From Nemertoderma westbladi (Eukaryota; Xenacoelomorpha; Nemertodermatida; Nemertodermatidae), in the NCBI GenBank assembly GCA_032718475.1, contig JAUCBJ010004139.1, positions 1 to 43,944 on the forward strand: a stretch of DNA of 43,944 bases, read 5' to 3'. A program made the translations under genes and the position numbers. Under the pieces are notes generated by a model. It was not told where the DNA came from, searched no databases, and saw only the letters and a program-made list of their open reading frames with translations. Positions 31,231 through 41,589 of this stretch are shown here, piece after piece. Numbering within the stretch: the stretch's first letter is position 1; every line of letters begins with the position of its first letter.

Positions 31231-32167
31231 ATTATTTTAAATAATTGAATTTCTGAATTTTTAGGGGTTACTTGGTTACTTTACTTACTTTATTACCGTT
31301 ACTTAAGCAGTAGTCCAACTGATATTTATACCTAATTGATGTATGGCAGGCCTACTATTTATAAATCGTTTGAGTTGATTTATAATATATATACCCATTA
31401 AAATGGGTTTTGTCAATATTTGAAATAAATGTTATTATTTCTGGGGGGAGTCACTACACAGAAGCTGTGCGCTCTCAGTGAAGTGTTACTTGTTGGACAC
31501 TAAAACAAATAATTCTAATTTACCTAAGTTACTTAATACTACAAATTACATACAATTCTGGGTGAGATTGCAATCTCTAAATAAACACAAAAATTACAAG
31601 TACGAATTTTTTAGGGTAATTTTACAAGAAGTCTACTAACCAGCCTAACAAAGGGCTGGAATATCTGGTTATTACAACGGACAGATTACTACGGTATTTG
31701 AAAATAATAAGTAGTAGTAAATATACTGCGTTGTCCAGATAGAAAAATACCACCGTCTGACGACTTATAGCCGTGGCGCTATAAGTACTACGTTATGTAT
31801 CACGGAGTGTTCCTACCTAGAAGTTAATTACCGCGGTCTACCAGAACCAACGTGCCTATTAACCACTTTACAACACAAATATACTGCCTACACACTAATT
31901 GCCTTCGGAAAGCACTGTACACTAAACCCTAAATTAGGTACAAGTACTTATACAACAAATAATCGGTAGTTAAAAATACTTGAACAGCTAAAAGAACCAC
32001 GGTATCTGCTGGAATGACCGGGGCACAAAATCACCAGTCTTTACCTATGCCAAGCAGCCCTGATGTAGTACCGGGGTTAGTTTAACTATAACGGTATATA
32101 TAACAAGCACAATTACTGTAGGAATAAACTTGGGGATATGAATGTTGCGAATAATCGCATAAACTCT

Positions 32168-32655
32168 GAATAATAAATATTACGCTACGCGTACAGACTA
32201 CTCAAACAAAATGCAGACCAAATACTGACAGACTACTATCAAGCCCAAACAAACTACGGTATATGCAGACTCCGAAATGGTTAGTTAGTATGCGTTCTAA
32301 CCCAGTAGTACGACTTATTCTTTCGAGGGGGTTTACCTCACAGCTCTGGAAGCCCCTACGTTCCCAACTGGCACTTTATCGGACATACACTCTACACACA
32401 CTGAAATCTCTCAAGACCTAACAACAGCCAGACAACAATACAGCCTACAAATTATCTAAATAAGAAATATTACGCTACCCGTACAAACTACACAAACAAA
32501 GTACAGACCAAACGCTGGCAGACTACTATCAAGCCTAAATAAACTACAGTATATGCAGACTCCGAAATGGTAAGTTAGTATGCGTTCTAACCGAGTAGTA
32601 CGACTTATTCTTTCGAGGGGGTTCACCTCACAGCACTGGCAGCCCCTACTTTCCT
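32168..32655. repeat. Direct duplication of about 195 bp, period about 291 bp
   Basis: Copies 32168-32365 and 32459-32656 share TATGCAGACTCCGAAATGGT, AGTACGACTTATTCTTTCGA and GGGGGTTYACCTCACAGC with scattered differences. Confidence 0.88.
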
Positions 32656-33791
32656 AACTACAGTACAGGCCACCAGAAAAAGCAGATTTCATCCAATGTG
32701 ATCACATGTGAACACATTTGTTCAAGTCATCTGATTGGCGGGTTATGGCGAGTTAACTTCTAAATCACACAGCAGGAGGCTAACTTGCTGGGACAGACAA
32801 AAGCTTTGTGTGTGGTGTGCCTGTATGTCTGATATCAGGTAGATGAGAGAGCCCTCAGGGCGTAACATTGCGGACATGGGCCATGGGCTGTATTGGTATA
32901 GAAAAAACTACATACAAGACCACATGGAGGTTCATGGAGTAGATGGGTATGTGGATGGAGGAGACTAGACCATTGAATAATTAATTTAGTGCAGGGAGAT
33001 GTCGCGCCATTAGTCTGACACCGAGAGGGCACAGAGAAACACCAGAAGATGCCTTAACTTAACTAACTATAGGCCTGCCTACGAGACACTATTAACCCCA
33101 CACTATAAAGGTAAACAAAATCCTTATCGCATTTCCAGCTGCAGTGAGTGACAGTTAGCGGTAAACTACAGAGAGTTTCCAGATTACTAAGCTTTTCAAA
33201 AGTATTCAATTGTATCCTTTGGCGAAAAATTTTTGGTTGTTGCCAATTCAATTATGTTCAATTATGTTCAATTGTCCCGTTCAACAACATTACATTACAC
33301 TGGTACACATTTGATAAAATGTGTTCACAATTGTACAAATCTGCATTTTCTGGTGGCCAGTACTGTAGTACTTTTTCGGACATATGCTCTACACACACTA
33401 CAATCTCTTCAGACTCAACAACAGTCAGACAACTGTCCAGCCTACAAATTATCCATACAATCTGGGCAGGCTTACACGTCTTCTGCTCAATATTAACCTA
33501 CAAGTAAATAAAACTGACAGAAATAAGTAAAATCTCAATAAAAAACCAGGGCTGCAGTCCCTGATTAATTATTAAGGCCTACCGGTATATAATTATCAAA
33601 ATCGAATAATACTGCTGTACCTGTACTGCTGTAGGTACCGGTCCGGGTGGTTAGGTAGTCAGGCCTACTAGGTACCGGTTGTCCGGTACTTCAGCGTTAT
33701 TGCCTACTGCAATACAGAAGCTATATCTGTTATTGTTCTTACCAGAACAATAGACATCTATATCTTCTGATTGTACGTATATATCTGTTAT

Positions 33792-34442
33792 TGTTCGCGC
33801 TTTCAGACCTTTAGCAGTTTAACCTGCCAAATTGGGATGTCTTTTAGATGATAGATCGTCTTTAGCCTATGACAAGTATTTGATACACTACATTAGCCGA
33901 AGCCAGTCTATGCGCGATCATTCACCCGCTGGATATACCCGGGAGACTGGATTCGGAAGCCTAACCGTATTGCGGGGTAGGCCTACTGTATTATTCGACT
34001 GATCGTAATATATAATCTCTGACAAATATTATTCACTTTCGGGAAATATTAACAGTTCCTTTAGGACGTGGCGCTCTAAATATGTAAACAGAGTTATGAC
34101 TTAAACTAGACACAACGGGATGGCTATAGATTCACGTATATGGCGCATTCTTTAGGAGATGCTTTGTTATCAGTCACAATCATACACAATACTGCACAAT
34201 GCTGCACACTAATCTGCCGACCTTCACTAAATTTAGTCACATATAAAGAGAACAACAGACAATACATGTAGGGCTTATGAAATAGCATTAGATTCACTTC
34301 AAACCACTTTAATGTAAGTCGCAATCGTTATATGTAACCGGTCTCTCTAACCTTTAGTATATCAAGAAGATTTGGGGTGTCTGATTATTTATCAGTATTC
34401 CAAATATAATATTCCATCAACAAATATAATGAATAACCGACA
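33792..34442 (-). repeat. 5' LTR of the BEL/Pao-type element
   Basis: 651-bp copy of the repeat at 16112-16761 in the same orientation, starting at 34442 (TGTCGGTTATTC on the minus strand) and ending at 33792 (GCGCGAACA). Outside it to the right comes the TAGTAGTAC-type tail of a LINE. Element transcription would start inside this LTR and run toward lower coordinates. Confidence 0.9.
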
Positions 34443-36590
34443 GTACTACTAGTACTACTACTAGGATCGGCATGCTGCATTGCAGCTGCATTTTTAAGAA
34501 TGCTGTGCCGGCTTGTCAACAAAATTGCACCGCCACAACTCCCTATCACCCATGACATTTGCTAGATCATCCGCATCTTTAAGGCCAGTGTCCTTTAAGA
34601 TGCGTCTCAAGAAAGTCATGGGCTGTCCACCATGCTTATTCACTCCATGAGGCTGCCAAAGTACAAGATTATGCACTGGCTGGTCCTCACGGCGAAAGCA
34701 ATGTCCTGCAAAGCGGAGGCGATTTTGTTCTAGTGTCAAGCTTGGGGGAACCAATGAGACACCTCCAATGTTATATAATGTCTGGTTGGAGATGTGTGCA
34801 TTGTACTTGACACAATGAACCCGGCGTAGCATTCTTGTGAATGTGCCATCCAGAGATTTGATGTCCTCAGCAGTTAGAGCCCAGCATGGACTCCCGTAGA
34901 GGAGTACTGGAACTACTGATGCTCTAAATAATCGGACCTTAAGTTTCCGATTAATTCTCGGTGACTTCCAAATCCTGGAAAGCCTATTCAAGGCTGCCCA
35001 TGCCTTTCCCTTACGTATTCGAAGGTCCTCACCTGACTTCCGGATCCATGATCCCAGGTAACAGAAGTCGTCCACATGCTCAAGCATACCATCCTTTGAG
35101 CTTATGCTCATCCGATCAGAGACTTGCTGAGGACTTTCAAAGTTAACTGTCAGAATTTTGGTCTTTCTGGAGTTAATAAAAAGACCAACACTAGAAGCAG
35201 CATGTTCTAATGAGCTGAGGAGCTGTTGGGCTCCCTCTAATGATTCTGAGAGTACTCCTAAGTCATCAGCAAAGTCTAGATCAGTTAGGTACTTGGCAGG
35301 ATTTCCTCGACTTCTGGAGCCAGTAGGTGGAGTTATCATCACCCCATCATCATTATGATGATCTAAGGTCATGCGTAGAACATAGTCAACCACAATTATG
35401 AACAAGAATGGTGCAAGTGTGTCTCCCTGGAGGACGCCCCATAACACTTCAAATGGTTCTGTGTCACCGTCAACAGTAGACACAAATGTTGTCGAACCAT
35501 CGTATACTGATCTGATTGCTGCAATAATTTCAGGATTTCCTCGACTTCTGGAGCCAGTAGGTGGAGTTATCATCACCCCATGATCATTATGATGATCTAA
35601 GGTCATGCGTAGAACATAGTCAACCACAATTATGAACAAGAATGGTGCAAGTGTGTCTCCCTGGAGGACGCACCCTTCAAATGGTTCTGTGTCACCGTCA
35701 ACAGTAGACACAAATGTTGTCGAACCATCGTATACTGATCTGATTGCTGCAATAATTTCATCAGGAATCCCATATAATGAAAGTCTGTTGAACATACGTG
35801 AGCGAGAGACTGAATCAAAGGCCTTGAAGAAGTCAACAAAGATAACAGCCAGATGTCTGTCTTTCCTTTTTGATAACTCTTCAATTATCCTTCTAAGTGC
35901 CAAAATGGGCTCCATGGTCCCACGACCTTTACGGAACCCATTCTGATTTCCACGGAGCAGTCTCTCAATGGGATCCATGATGCGATTTAATATAATTCTA
36001 TTGTATAGCTTTGCAGCAATCGAGATCAATGAGATTCCCCGAAAAGAACCATTGAGTGTTAGGTTGCCCTTCTTGGGAACTGGCACCTACTTATTTGTTT
36101 TCATTTCTTGTGGGACTCTTGTTGTTCGGTACTTGTCTACTATGATTGGATAGATTAGCTTTAAACACTCAGGTATTTTAAAGACCTCAGGGGGAACACC
36201 ATCTACTCCACTGGCACGATTGGTCTTAATACTCTTTGCAGCAGCCTTCACTTCTGCAAAGGAGATATCGCCAATGGGAATATCTGGGAGTACAGACTCA
36301 GATACTTTTACTTCTATAAAGTTATCAGGCAATACCCGTCATTATTGAGGAGCTTTTCATGGCCTTCCAACCATTGAGGCGATCGGTTGGTGATTCAGCC
36401 TTAACCTTGGAGATTGGTGGGCTTTTCCGGCAAGAACCTCATACTTGTTGCTCAGCTGTAGTGTGAAGCTGGATCTCACACTTGGCTGTTGCAACAGAGA
36501 GGACCCGTCATGCCGCGGCAAGGTAGATTTCGTTGTTCTGCTAGCACGCAGACTAAGTCTTACCTTGGCCACAATACGGCGGTAATCACT
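34443..36590 (-). mobile_element. 5'-truncated LINE (RTE-like endonuclease/RT type) with TAG-rich tail
   Basis: The minus-strand sequence opens with the end of an endonuclease-type domain (RRIVAKVRLSLRAS, then SNKYEVLAGK) at 36590-36360, continues through the RT, and ends with a short 3'UTR and the microsatellite-like tail CTAGTAGTAGTACTAGTAGT at 34443-34463. Such simple-repeat tails are common in RTE-type LINEs, although the clade is not certain. The 5' part is missing. The LTR element begins exactly where the tail ends. Confidence 0.8.
34494..36332 (-). pseudogene. LINE reverse transcriptase, broken by one stop and an in-frame internal duplication
   Basis: RT landmarks: KSIKTNRASGVDGVPPEVF, VPKKGNLTLNGSFRGISLIS, NQNGFRKGRGTMEPILALRR, VIFVDFFKAFDSVSRSRMF (first catalytic Asp), LQGDTLAPFLFIIVVDYVLR, DLDFADDLGVLSESLEGAQQ (catalytic ADD), then a thumb and C-terminal part ending near LWRCNFVDKPAQHS. 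A TAG at 36087-36089 interrupts the frame shortly before VPKKG. About 78 codons around QGDTLAPFLF occur twice in tandem (35298-35530 and 35531-35761), leaving the frame open but inserting a second copy of an RT block. Both changes should inactivate the enzyme. Confidence 0.9.
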
Positions 36591-38295
36591 GGAGAAGGGT
36601 CAAAGTGTAAATGCATTACAGTCTTGTATACTGTAGAGCTCCTGTATTTCCTACGAAACAGAATATGGGCACTCAAACACAAACACCCAAACATAAAGAC
36701 ACTCAAAAATATCGTATTATCCAAATCCAACTATATTAAATTCGATTTTTGGCGTTTTAAAGTTTATCCTACTTCGTTTTTTTTTCGTCCGTACCAGACG
36801 CAGACAAACACCAAAAATGATAGACGTTATCACGAATATTTTTTAACGAGTTGTATCGTGATCAGCGGCTTTGAAAACCAGTATAGCTTCAGAATTACCA
36901 AACCAAAGGTAAAATTTAACAGTGTGAAATTTTTGCTACTTGTACTTTTCGTACTGGGGCATCAGAATGGCACCAAAAATGATATTTGCATTTCCAGAAA
37001 TATTTTTAACTAGTTTCATCGAGGTCAACGAGCCAGCGACCCCGAATAACACAAAAAGTATTAGTTTGACATTATTTTACTTGTATTTTTTCGACCTGAG
37101 AGACCAAAATAGCACCAAAAATGTTAGCTGCATTGCCAGAATATATTTGCAACAAGTTTTATCGTGATCAGCGACCTAGAAAACCCTTATACCATCAAAA
37201 CTATAATTTTTGAGACAAGATCTAAAAAATTTCTAAAAAAGACCCCCACCCCTCCCCCCTCGAGCCAATATGTAGTAAAATAACCCGGGCCAGATAGGGT
37301 TAAAAGTACCGGTAACTCAGGATTACGGTAGTAACTAGTACTGAATATGGATATCTTAATTCCGCATTAAACACATAGTAGAGTTAGAGTAGAGTAATAT
37401 AACGTATCCTGGTCCTCAAATCATAAACGACACTATATTCCAGGATATGATTACAATTACAATTATTATATTTAATTCCTTGTTTTAAATATAGCAAATT
37501 AATGTACAATCCAAAATAACACCCAACACTGTGATGTAATACCAGTCGAGGTTAATGAACTCATAACCTGACATGGGCGCCAGAATATCATTATTACAAT
37601 ATTAACTGTAATTCTCAAGAATGATTATTTTCGCTCAGATTATTGACCTTCGGTTAATGTATTATAAACATTAGGTGATGGGCTTATTGAGTTTGGATAT
37701 TAGATAGGTATACCATATACTACTACTGTGTAGTTTATTGACCTTTGTTTGATGTATTGTAAAACATCTGGTGACGGGTTAATTGAGTTGAGATATAGTT
37801 TATATCATTATCTTGGTGTAAAAAAGATTTATTGTTACCAACACCGATCGTGTTGGATTTAATAATTTCAAAGATTAATATAGGTAACATTTATGTTTCT
37901 ATAAGTTATATTTTGAACTTACATATTATGTATCTTATATTGATACCACAACAAACACCAATTCATGTATTCAGTAAAATATTGAGAATAGGGATCGAGT
38001 GTTAGGGTGGAATAGGTAAGGATAAGGAAACGGTAAGCTAGCTAATAGCAAAGCTAGTAGACGCTAACTACCGGAGGTGGGGGTAGGGGGGGGGGGGGGG
38101 GGGGGGGTGATGTCACAATTGTGTACTTATAATTTAGAGTTTTCTGATATGTTTATACATTTGCACTAGTAATGGGACGGTATGGCATGTTGGGGGAAGG
38201 GGGGGTGTATTGAATGTCAGTTGGTAGCCTGCCATTTCTAGAATTTTGTATAATTTAATTTAATAAGTTGAGGTTTGATAATACATTAGCATATT
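36591..38295. other. Non-coding stretch with a diverged tandem repeat and G runs
   Basis: Between about 36770 and 37190 three diverged copies of a unit of roughly 130-160 bp share ATCGTGATCAGCG, AGCACCAAAAATG and TTTTTCG. The open frame 36489-37013 (plus) crosses this and is not convincing. A 22-nt G run lies at 38086-38107. Two diverged copies around TTATTGACCTTYGGTTAATG occur near 37640 and 37737. No gene is recognised. Confidence 0.55.
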
Positions 38296-38590
38296 AGCTA
38301 TGGGGCCCATGTGAAGAATACCAGACTTTCTGCCGTTATATTTAACTTTGCAGTTACCCCATGTGAAGAATCCCAGGTTTTCACCAAAAACACAGGCTAC
38401 AGAAGGGCTGAATCTAACCAAAACAATAAACTAATTAGTATATGTGAAGGTTAACAGACAGAAATAAGCGCTATAAAACAATTAATAAAGATAAATAAAA
38501 AAAAAAATAAAAAATCTTCATATATAAAATTCCATTAAAAAGTCGACTGAAAAGTGAAATCCTGGTATTCTTCACATGGGCGAGCTATGG
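38296..38590. mobile_element. MITE with 8-bp target duplication AGCTATGG
   Basis: AGCTATGG at 38296-38303 and 38583-38590 flanks a 279-bp element (38304-38582). It starts GGCCCATGTGAAGAATACCA and ends in the complement, CTGGTATTCTTCACATGGGC then G. A second internal copy CCCATGTGAAGAATCCCAGG lies at 38358-38377 in direct orientation. No coding capacity. The 8-bp duplication suggests hAT-type or similar mobilisation. Confidence 0.88.
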
Positions 38591-39420
38591 TGTAGTCAAG
38601 TAGTAGCAATATTCCATGTCATATCAATAATTGCAGTAAATAATAATTTCCATAAATAATATCAGTTCCTCATTATATTGAAGTCGTAATCGTTTAATAT
38701 CATCTTTTGATAAAGATAGCCGCTGGTTACTGAATATATCGCCCGTCGAAATATACTAATGTTGCGGAATGTCAATGGTGCCTAACAGCATGAATGGCTG
38801 AATGGGATGCCTAACGTAGCAGTAGCGCGGTGCAGTGAGTAGTGCACACACGGAATTATACACTTCATTTCCGGACCAGTACTGTAGTACTGAAGTAGAA
38901 GGAATGGAAATTTTGCTTGTGTCATCTCGCTTTCGATTACTAATGATGAATTCAACAAACCAAAACAGCCTAGTATGGTTTAATGGTTATACCATGGGGG
39001 GATGTATTTTGAGTAATTTTATCAATCCAGAAAGGTGTTGGTTGATATGGTATGGGTGCTAAGAACTCCTCATATCTCGAAAACTACTGGAGCTATTAAC
39101 TTTTCATTTGTCTCATCTGAAAGACGATATAATTTTAGTTACGGACAAGTACTTTCGACGCCCTAGACACTAAATGTATGGGCTTTGCAGCCGCTTGGCG
39201 GGTCGTCGTATCTATAGTAGGTCATGGCGATAAATAAAAACGAAATATCCATTATCCAACGATTATACAGATAATTATTAATGGCGATAATAATAGCCCA
39301 TAAGTAGCACAGATAAAGAATTACCTCGTCCGTTTCACCATGGATATTCAATATAAAGCTAATTCTACACAAATTTACACAAAAATAAAAAAGTAAAACT
39401 CAAAAATTATTATTGGGAAG
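38591..39420. other. Downstream flank of the ANKRD11/12-like gene
   Basis: AT-rich, no gene recognised; the frames 38835-39062 and 39163-39372 lack domains. The 3'UTR of the gene at 39421-41589 should lie in its right part, but no clear AATAAA on the minus strand was spotted. Confidence 0.5.
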
Positions 39421-41589
39421 CTAATCCGGCAGGAGGTAGAACTGTGATCGAACCTGTACCATCGGTACCGTCCATTGGGAGTTCTCCTCCCCTAGATGTT
39501 TAACCCTCGCGCTCCACTCCACGCGATGGGCGGCATGCAACGCCCCCGCCTCGTGTTTCTGCCGCTGAATTAACTGATCTTTAAGTCGCGTGAAGGTAGT
39601 ATCGTTGTCCTCCAGCCAGTGGTTGAACTGTCGGACGTTGAAGCGGTCCCGTATGGATACCGATTTACCCGCGGTCTCCTCTGAGTTGTAGACCTCGGCG
39701 TCCCGAAGTACGACGCTCGCGCTCAACGGGACCGACTGGTTGACGAGCGCACGCGCTGCTCGCGAATGGGCCCGGATGACCTCCGACTCGCAGGCCAGTC
39801 GCAACCGCTGCTGCTCGATAATGTGGCGGACCCGCAGCGCGAACCTCTGTGACTCCTGTACCTCGAACAACGAGCGCAACGAGGGGCTCGTGTGGCAGGA
39901 GAGCGCGAGTTTCGGTACGGAACTCAACCCGTAGCGGTTCGACTCGAGGAGGTAGTTCCCAGACACCGATAGGAACTTATCGAACCCGGGCGGGGCCCGG
40001 GGTACCACGACTCGTAACGACTTCCTCCGGCTCTCCAACTGCTTCCGAATCTCGATAAACAACTGGAAGGAGGTTTTGAAACGCTTCCGGCCCTCGGCGA
40101 TCGGGTCGTACGCGTCGATGTTGTGGTCGACGACGGTTACGACTTCCTCAGTTGTCGCGCGCGGCGGCATCTCGTAATGCCGATAGAGCTTCCGTTTCTT
40201 TGGATGGTCGTGTAGACGGTTGGTGACGGCGGGCGCGGCGATGTACAGGCCGGGTTTCCGACGAACCCGACGTGCAGGCGGCTCCTCGATTGGTTTAATT
40301 GCCACCTCCGATGGGTTCGCGGAGTCCGCCAGACACTCCGTGGCCGCAGGCGTGGAAGAACCTGAATTCTCGCTCCTGAAGTCGAATATAGAGTCGGTCG
40401 GTTCGGGAGCCGACGGCGGTGGCTGGACACGGGGCATCTTTATTCGCTTCCCCGCGGATCGTTTGAACCGCATCCGGAGGCTAATGAGATCCGCGATGCG
40501 ACGGTTCCGTTTCGGCGTCCGGTGGAGGTTTCGGACAGCGGCGGACGGGACCGCCGCCGGACTACGAGAGGCTAGGCGCTTCGCCAGAGTCGATTTCGCG
40601 GATTTCGATACGTTTTGTCGCTTCCGTGTCGCTGATTTCAACGGATTTGTAGAGGCGCGGCGCGACTGCGCGGGGGTTTTATTTCCTCGTCGCGGCGTCG
40701 GCGACTGTGATGTAGATGGCCGAGTATCCGCGGGTTCGGGAACCGCGTCGATTGGGAAGAAAACGTTCCCTCTGTTCTGTTCCGTTCCGTCTGTATCGGA
40801 AACCGCTCCCTCGGTGTCGGAGCCCGGAGAGGACGGCATCGATCCCGCGAGCAACTCGAGGTATTCCTCGCGGTTCTTGGCAACTTCGAGCGGAGTCGCG
40901 CCGGAGTCGTTGCGGATCTCCGCGTCCGCGCCGTTCCGCAACAGGATCCCGATGATCCGGGAGTGGCCGTTGATGGCGGCGTCGTGGAGCGGCGTAATCC
41001 CGTCGAGTCCGTGGACGTTGGGATCGGCGCCCGCGTCGAGGAGGAGTTTAACGACTCTGTAGTTTCCGTGGTTCGCGGCCTCGTGTAGAGGCGTCCACAG
41101 CGCGTTATCCCGCGCGTCGATGTTAGCTCCTTCTACGATCAGGTTGCTCGTCTGCGCCACGTCCCCTTTTATCGCGGCGAGGTGCAGCGGGGATTCGCCT
41201 CGTGTATTCAGTTTACTTATTTTTTTATTTGAGACGGGAGTTTTGCGTTGCGCAGCGGCCGGCGTTGTAGGCGAAACGCAGGGAGAACTCGCCTCCGGTT
41301 GCGCTGTTAGTTGCATCAACATCTGTACTTGTTGTCGTTCCGATAGACGGACGGGTTTCCAATTACCATCCTCGTCCGCGTGTTTCTTGCGTTTCCCGCT
41401 AGATGATGGTTTGGGGGTTGGAGTTTCGATTATTTCCACGTGTTTTCGCACGGATGAGGAGACGCTGCTGGGGGCCGGGGAAGGAAGTGGCGATTCTGCC
41501 AAAATAGAAGACACCACTGGTACAGTAAGGGAACTATCTTGCGTGGATGGTGGCGGCTGGGGTGATGATGTTGGAGGTCTAAACGCCAT
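39421..41589 (-). CDS. ANKRD11/ANKRD12 homologue, compact single-exon form
   Basis: 722 residues in one open frame. The N-terminus is Pro/Ser-rich (1-60), then VRLSERQQVQMLMQLTAQPE (80-99), a motif that precedes the ankyrin repeats in ANKRD11/12. Ankyrin repeats follow: GESPLHLAAIKGDVAQ (131 on), WTPLHEAANHGNYRVVKLLL (165 on), ITPLHDAAINGHSRIIGILL (198 on) and a partial fourth to about 247. A basic, Pro-rich linker (250-480) leads to the conserved C-terminal domain: FKTSFQLFIEIRKQLESRRK (about 510), ESEVIRAHSRAARALVNQSV, SIRDRFNVRQFNHWLEDND and FYLLPD at the end. Vertebrate ANKRD11/12 are chromatin-associated corepressor scaffolds of over 2000 residues; here the long charged middle is nearly absent. 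The ORF is far richer in GC and CpG than its flanks. Confidence 0.93.
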   Translation of the reverse strand: MAFRPPTSSPQPPPSTQDSSLTVPVVSSILAESPLPSPAPSSVSSSVRKHVEIIETPTPKPSSSGKRKKHADEDGNWKPVRLSERQQVQMLMQLTAQPEASSPCVSPTTPAAAQRKTPVSNKKISKLNTRGESPLHLAAIKGDVAQTSNLIVEGANIDARDNALWTPLHEAANHGNYRVVKLLLDAGADPNVHGLDGITPLHDAAINGHSRIIGILLRNGADAEIRNDSGATPLEVAKNREEYLELLAGSMPSSPGSDTEGAVSDTDGTEQNRGNVFFPIDAVPEPADTRPSTSQSPTPRRGNKTPAQSRRASTNPLKSATRKRQNVSKSAKSTLAKRLASRSPAAVPSAAVRNLHRTPKRNRRIADLISLRMRFKRSAGKRIKMPRVQPPPSAPEPTDSIFDFRSENSGSSTPAATECLADSANPSEVAIKPIEEPPARRVRRKPGLYIAAPAVTNRLHDHPKKRKLYRHYEMPPRATTEEVVTVVDHNIDAYDPIAEGRKRFKTSFQLFIEIRKQLESRRKSLRVVVPRAPPGFDKFLSVSGNYLLESNRYGLSSVPKLALSCHTSPSLRSLFEVQESQRFALRVRHIIEQQRLRLACESEVIRAHSRAARALVNQSVPLSASVVLRDAEVYNSEETAGKSVSIRDRFNVRQFNHWLEDNDTTFTRLKDQLIQRQKHEAGALHAAHRVEWSARVKHLGEENSQWTVPMVQVRSQFYLLPD
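39480..41300. other. CpG-rich island covering the ANKRD11/12-like coding region
   Basis: The sequence is dense in CG dinucleotides (CGCGTC, GCGGCG, TCCGCGTCCGCGCCG), in sharp contrast with AT-rich DNA on both sides. It coincides with the coding frame rather than the promoter, and so could reflect coding bias or unmethylated gene-body DNA. Confidence 0.7.

Larger units (their letters stand above)
30719..33791. other. Three-kilobase leader between 5' LTR and ORF1, repeat-rich
   Basis: No gene is recognised; frames at 32835-33032 and 33063-33507 look random. It contains the tandem repeats described separately, and a diverged copy pair around CGGACATACACTCTACACAC (32383) and CGGACATATGCTCTACACAC (33375), both running on to GCCTACAAATTATC. 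On the minus strand the bases following the 5' LTR are ATAACAGATATATACG, which does not match a usual tRNA 3' end, so the primer-binding site is unknown. Confidence 0.6.
16112..34442 (-). mobile_element. Oversized (18.3 kb) BEL/Pao-type LTR retroelement with extra 3' module
   Basis: Direct repeats 16112-16761 and 33792-34442 (650/651 bp, 3 visible differences) begin TGT and end ACA on the minus strand. All recognisable coding between them is on that strand: coiled-coil ORF1, DUF1759-like gag with zinc knuckles, A17-type protease, RT with YMDD, RNase H, integrase. This is the BEL/Pao gene order. Usual members are about 6-10 kb; here about 5 kb between integrase and the 3' LTR holds unknown ORFs, and a 3-kb leader precedes ORF1. 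I see no clear primer-binding site or polypurine tract, and target duplications are not exact, so unity of the whole 18 kb is an inference from the repeats and strand consistency. Confidence 0.8.

Noticed and set aside
16112-34442. Segmental duplication or two independent repeat insertions instead of LTRs
   Set aside because: Exact TGT...ACA termini, equal length, same orientation and retroelement coding between them fit LTRs better, though missing primer-binding site and imperfect target duplication keep this open.
36489-37013. 174-codon plus-strand frame
   Set aside because: It crosses the LINE end and a diverged tandem repeat; composition is random.
39740-41062. Plus-strand frames up to 280 codons across the ANKRD11/12-like gene
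   Set aside because: Antisense shadows of a GC-rich coding sequence.
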